The translations under genes and the position numbers were made by a program. A stretch of DNA of 64,000 nt, from the NCBI RefSeq assembly GCF_000382065.1, contig NZ_KB907499.1:419631-483630 (forward strand), given 5' to 3'. Below the pieces are notes generated by a model. The model did not search any database, was not told the origin of the DNA, and saw only the letters and a program-made list of their open reading frames with translations. The DNA comes from Stenotrophomonas hibiscicola ATCC 19867 (GTDB lineage: Bacteria > Pseudomonadota > Gammaproteobacteria > Xanthomonadales > Xanthomonadaceae). Shown piece by piece: positions 61,108-64,000 of the stretch. Positions within the stretch are counted from its first letter, which is position 1, and every line of letters starts with the position of its first letter.

Positions 61108-62466
61108 ATGACCGAACGTCGCCGCAGTCCACGCCCTTCCCCCCGCCAGCGCTGGCTGGCCCTGCTGCTGGTGCTGCTGGCACCGGCGACGAGCGTGGCC
61201 GCCGACGACCTGGTACTGCAGACGCGCGAGCAGCGCCCCTGGCCCCTGCCGGGTGACCTGGAGCGGGTGGCCATTGCCGATCCGGGCGTGGCCGATATCG
61301 TGATGCTGCGCGGCCAGCGCCAGGCACTGCTGGTCGGCAAGGCACCGGGCACCACCACGCTCCTGCTCTGGCACCGCAAGCAGGCCGAGCCACAGCGCCT
61401 GCAGGTGCGGGTACAAAGCGCGGTGCAGGGCGCGGCCGACGCGGGCGCGAACGGACTGGTGTTCACCCAGCAGGACAATCAGGGCCTGCTGCAGGGAAGC
61501 ACCGACAGTGTGCTGTCGCACATGCAGGAACAGAAGACCGCCGCGATGGCCCTGGGCAAGGACGGACTGCTTGCCGACGCATCGACGGTAAGCAGCGGCG
61601 GCGTCGTGCAGGTCGAGGTCAAGGTGGTCGAATTCAACAAGACCGCTCTGAAGCAGATCGGCATCAGCTTCCAGAACCGCAATGGCAGCTTCGCCTACGG
61701 ATTCGCCCGCCCGGGCGGCCAGCTGCCGGGCAACACCGGCATCCTGCCCGGCATGCAGGAAGGCAACTCCAGCAACGAAGCCGAATCGCCCATTTCTTCG
61801 GCGTTCCGCCTGGTGTTCGGCTCGACCAAGGGCCTGTGGAATGCCGACGTCGACCTGCTGCAGAGCAATGGCATGGCGCGCGTGCTGGCCGAACCTACCC
61901 TCGTCGCATTGTCCGGCCAGAGCGCCAGCTTCCTTGCCGGCGGCGAGCTGCCAATCCTGGAGCCGCAGGGGCTGGGCACCACCACGATCACCTACAAGCC
62001 CTTCGGCATCGGCCTGACCGTGACACCGACGGTACTGGCGCCGAACCGCATCGCCTTGAAAGTCGCGCCGGAAGCCAGCGACCTGGACTACAGCAACGCC
62101 ATCGCGCTCAATGGCGTGCAGATTCCATCGATCACCACCCGCCGCGCCGACACCACGGTCGAGCTGGGCGATGGCGAGAGCTTCGTGATCGGTGGCCTGG
62201 TCAGTTCCAACGTGGTTTCCAGCGTCGGCAAGATTCCGCTGCTGGGTGACCTGCCGGTCATCGGCTCGTTCTTCCGCAACTTCGACTACAAGCGCCAGGA
62301 CAAGGAGCTGGTGATCATCGTCACGCCACGCCTGGTGAAGCCGCTGGCCCGCAACACCGAACTGCCACTGCCCGGCGACCGCGAAGCCAAGCCGCACATG
62401 CCCGAATGGGGCGCTTGGCTGCTGGGTCCAATCAGCCAGGACCCGGTACCCGGCTTCTCACGCTGA
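61108..62466 (+). CDS. cpaC: Tad pilus secretin CpaC/RcpA
   Basis: A 452-residue outer-membrane secretin: signal peptide ending near TSVAAD, BON-like/N0 domain (DLERVAIADPGVADIVML), and secretin core (VQVEVKVVEFNKTALKQIGI, NGMARVLAEPTLVALSGQSASFLAGGELPI, FGIGLTVTPTVLAPNRIALKVAPEASDLD, GESFVIGGLVSSN, VPLLGDLPVIG-like motif IPLLGDLPVIGSFF). It forms the pore for the Flp pilus. Confidence 0.94.
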   Translation: MTERRRSPRPSPRQRWLALLLVLLAPATSVAADDLVLQTREQRPWPLPGDLERVAIADPGVADIVMLRGQRQALLVGKAPGTTTLLLWHRKQAEPQRLQVRVQSAVQGAADAGANGLVFTQQDNQGLLQGSTDSVLSHMQEQKTAAMALGKDGLLADASTVSSGGVVQVEVKVVEFNKTALKQIGISFQNRNGSFAYGFARPGGQLPGNTGILPGMQEGNSSNEAESPISSAFRLVFGSTKGLWNADVDLLQSNGMARVLAEPTLVALSGQSASFLAGGELPILEPQGLGTTTITYKPFGIGLTVTPTVLAPNRIALKVAPEASDLDYSNAIALNGVQIPSITTRRADTTVELGDGESFVIGGLVSSNVVSSVGKIPLLGDLPVIGSFFRNFDYKRQDKELVIIVTPRLVKPLARNTELPLPGDREAKPHMPEWGAWLLGPISQDPVPGFSR

Positions 62467-62538
62467 TTCCATGATGCCTGCGATACCACGCCCATGCCCT
62501 ACGCCACTGCCCAGCCGCTGCATCCGCAAGGACCGCCG

Positions 62539-63750
62539 ATGAACCTGGTCCTCTACGGAATGGATCGCGAACTGCTGCCCCGGCTGGCGGCCAAACTGCC
62601 GCCGACCACCACCCTGCACTGGCAGGACAGCAGCGCCCCGACCTCCGCCCAGGACCTGCACCGCGGGCCGCAGAACCTTGTGCTGCTCGACTTCCGCCCC
62701 GAGCATGCCGCCGCCTCCAGCGTGCTGGCGCAGCAACTGCAACAGACAGAACCGGACCTCGCACTGGTTGCCGTCGGTGCCACCAGTGCCGGACAGGTAG
62801 AGGGCGTCGTCATCGCACTGCGGGCGGGCCTGCGTGACGTACTGGACCTGGACAGCGACAACGCCGGTGTCGAGGCCGCACTGCGTCGTGCCCTGTCACC
62901 ACGACCAGCTGCCGCCGCGCAGCACGCGCACAAGGCGCGCCTGATCGTCCTGCTGGGCGTGCGCGCCGGGGTCGGCACCAGTACGATGGCCGCGCACCTT
63001 TCGGTGCTTGCACAGCAGACCCGTGCGCTGGCACAGGGCGAGGCAGTGCAGCAGGACGGCCTGCTGATGGAACTGGCCCAGCCTTCGGGTGACCTTGCGC
63101 TGTACCTCAACCTGGACAGCCGCTTCCATTACGAAGACGCGCTGCGCAACGCCAGCCGCATCGACGCCACCCTCGCCCGCACGGCCATGGCCCGGCACGA
63201 TTCCGGGCTGGTGCTGCTGGACCGCGCCAGCGGAAGCGACGCGGTGCCGCCGTCCGATCCGGGTGCGCTGCTGCAGCGCCTGCGCACCGTGTTCGCCAGC
63301 GTGCTGTGTGATGCCGGCGGCTGCCCGGTGCGCCAGCTGCCACCGCTGCTGCTGGACCAGGCCGACGAGATCTGGCTGGTCACAGATGCCTCGATCGCCA
63401 CGCTGGTGTCGCTCGATCAGGCACTGAAGCACCTTGCCGGGCAACGCGAACGCGAGAAGCGGCTGCAGCTGGTGATCAACCGCCACGATGACAGCAGCGG
63501 AATGAGCCCGGAGCAGATTGCGCGCCGCTTCGAGGTGCCCCTGCTGGCCACGCTTCCCGAGCGCCCCCGCGTGCGCCTGTCAGCGAGCCAGGGCCACCTG
63601 CTGCTGCAGGATGCGCCGCGTGACCCCTATCTGCGTGCCCTCGCCCCACTGGTTTCGCGCCTGGACCCGGCCGCTTGCCGGGTGCAGGCGCAGGGCCTGC
63701 GGGAAAGACTCTCCCTTGCCCTGGGTGGATCGCAATGGAAGACAAGGTAA
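62539..63750 (+). CDS. tadZ: Tad pilus ATPase-like protein TadZ/CpaE
   Basis: A 403-residue protein: response-regulator-like N-terminal domain (about 1-125, LVLLDFRPEHAA) and a ParA/MinD-type domain (from 138). The P-loop reads LLGVRAGVGTSTMAAHL, lacking the usual lysines, so it probably binds without strong hydrolysis. It localises the pilus machine. ATG 62539 is chosen (MNLVLYGMDREL). It overlaps cpaF by 16 bp. Confidence 0.88.
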   Translation: MNLVLYGMDRELLPRLAAKLPPTTTLHWQDSSAPTSAQDLHRGPQNLVLLDFRPEHAAASSVLAQQLQQTEPDLALVAVGATSAGQVEGVVIALRAGLRDVLDLDSDNAGVEAALRRALSPRPAAAAQHAHKARLIVLLGVRAGVGTSTMAAHLSVLAQQTRALAQGEAVQQDGLLMELAQPSGDLALYLNLDSRFHYEDALRNASRIDATLARTAMARHDSGLVLLDRASGSDAVPPSDPGALLQRLRTVFASVLCDAGGCPVRQLPPLLLDQADEIWLVTDASIATLVSLDQALKHLAGQREREKRLQLVINRHDDSSGMSPEQIARRFEVPLLATLPERPRVRLSASQGHLLLQDAPRDPYLRALAPLVSRLDPAACRVQAQGLRERLSLALGGSQWKTR

Positions 63751-64000
63751 CCCCTTTCCCGCATGCCGTTGCCCGGCCGGTGCTGCCCGAAAGCACGCCG
63801 GGCCATCAGCCGTTCGCGCAGACCGAGCAGTACCAGAAGGTGCTGTCGGCAGCGCATGAGCACCTGCTCAACAGCATCGAGGACGAGCGCATCGACATCG
63901 ATTCCTGGGCGCCCGACACCATCGCCCGCTGGGTGCAGGTGCAGACGGTGGGCTTCATCCAGGAGTGGCGCATCCCGATCAACGAAGAAGAGATGCAGGT
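63735..64000 (+). CDS. cpaF: Tad pilus ATPase CpaF/TadA, N-terminal part
   Basis: The first 88 residues of a GspE/VirB11-type secretion ATPase (EQYQKVLSAAHEHLLNSIE, ERIDIDSWAPDTIARWVQVQ), typical of the CpaF N-terminal helical region. The catalytic core lies beyond the window. It starts inside the tadZ end. The Tad operon continues past base 64000. Confidence 0.85.
   Translation, partial: MEDKVTPFPHAVARPVLPESTPGHQPFAQTEQYQKVLSAAHEHLLNSIEDERIDIDSWAPDTIARWVQVQTVGFIQEWRIPINEEEMQ

Noticed and set aside
59950-62397. Long minus-strand frame opposite cpaB-cpaC
   Set aside because: Shadow frame spanning several real genes.

Overview
The window looks like a chromosomal segment of a Stenotrophomonas maltophilia-complex bacterium (Xanthomonadaceae). 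The evidence is uniformly high GC, GTAG-headed palindromes (SMAG elements) between genes, a catecholate siderophore locus with a separate carrier protein next to EntB, and the four-gene set DUF3348 / DUF802 / OmpA / DUF2894. I see no rRNA, tRNA, insertion sequence, prophage or CRISPR array.

Layout. 1-3866: end of a response regulator, its histidine kinase, diacylglycerol kinase and a lipid A phosphoethanolamine transferase, with a shared direct-repeat box upstream of the last two. 3770-4693: M14 peptidase. 4840-8770: four coupled genes including a MotA/ExbB-like protein with a very long helical tail and a MotB/OmpA-like partner. 8957-9478: low-GC SMI1/KNR4 (SUKH) gene. 9580-19140 (minus): siderophore operon, order exporter-entC-entE-entB-aryl carrier-entF-entA, with almost every junction overlapping. 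19295-22843: DUF3817, LLM oxidoreductase, acetyltransferase and thioredoxin-like lipoprotein.

23208-24819: sodA-flavin reductase-TPR operon behind a textbook SoxR-type promoter. 24825-27804: desaturase and ferredoxin reductase divergent from a TetR/FabR-like regulator. 27916-29829: mntR/mntH with an MntR box. 30078-34372 (minus): ribonucleotide reductase operon nrdA-nrdB-flavodoxin-thioredoxin with twin NrdR-like boxes. 34804-46287: quinone oxidoreductase, TonB-dependent receptor, choline transporter, VOC protein, MdtJI pair with a LysR regulator, a second M14 peptidase and a FecA-like receptor with a Fur box. 46350-50684: CLC channel, MgtC-like protein, MerR/methyltransferase pair and a small DUF6959-like protein.

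50831-58059 (minus): AraC regulator, a 1701-residue trimeric autotransporter adhesin with a 99-bp tandem repeat region, and a BamE-OmpA lipoprotein downstream. 58745-64000 (plus, running off the end): Tad/Flp pilus operon flp-cpaA-tadE-cpaB-cpaC-tadZ-cpaF.

Themes are envelope modification and adhesion, metal acquisition (Fe, Mn) and redox defence. The least understood locus is the stator-like set at 4840-8770. Start codons were chosen from reading-frame overlaps, Shine-Dalgarno-like sequences and family N-termini. All assignments come from reading motifs; no database search was run.
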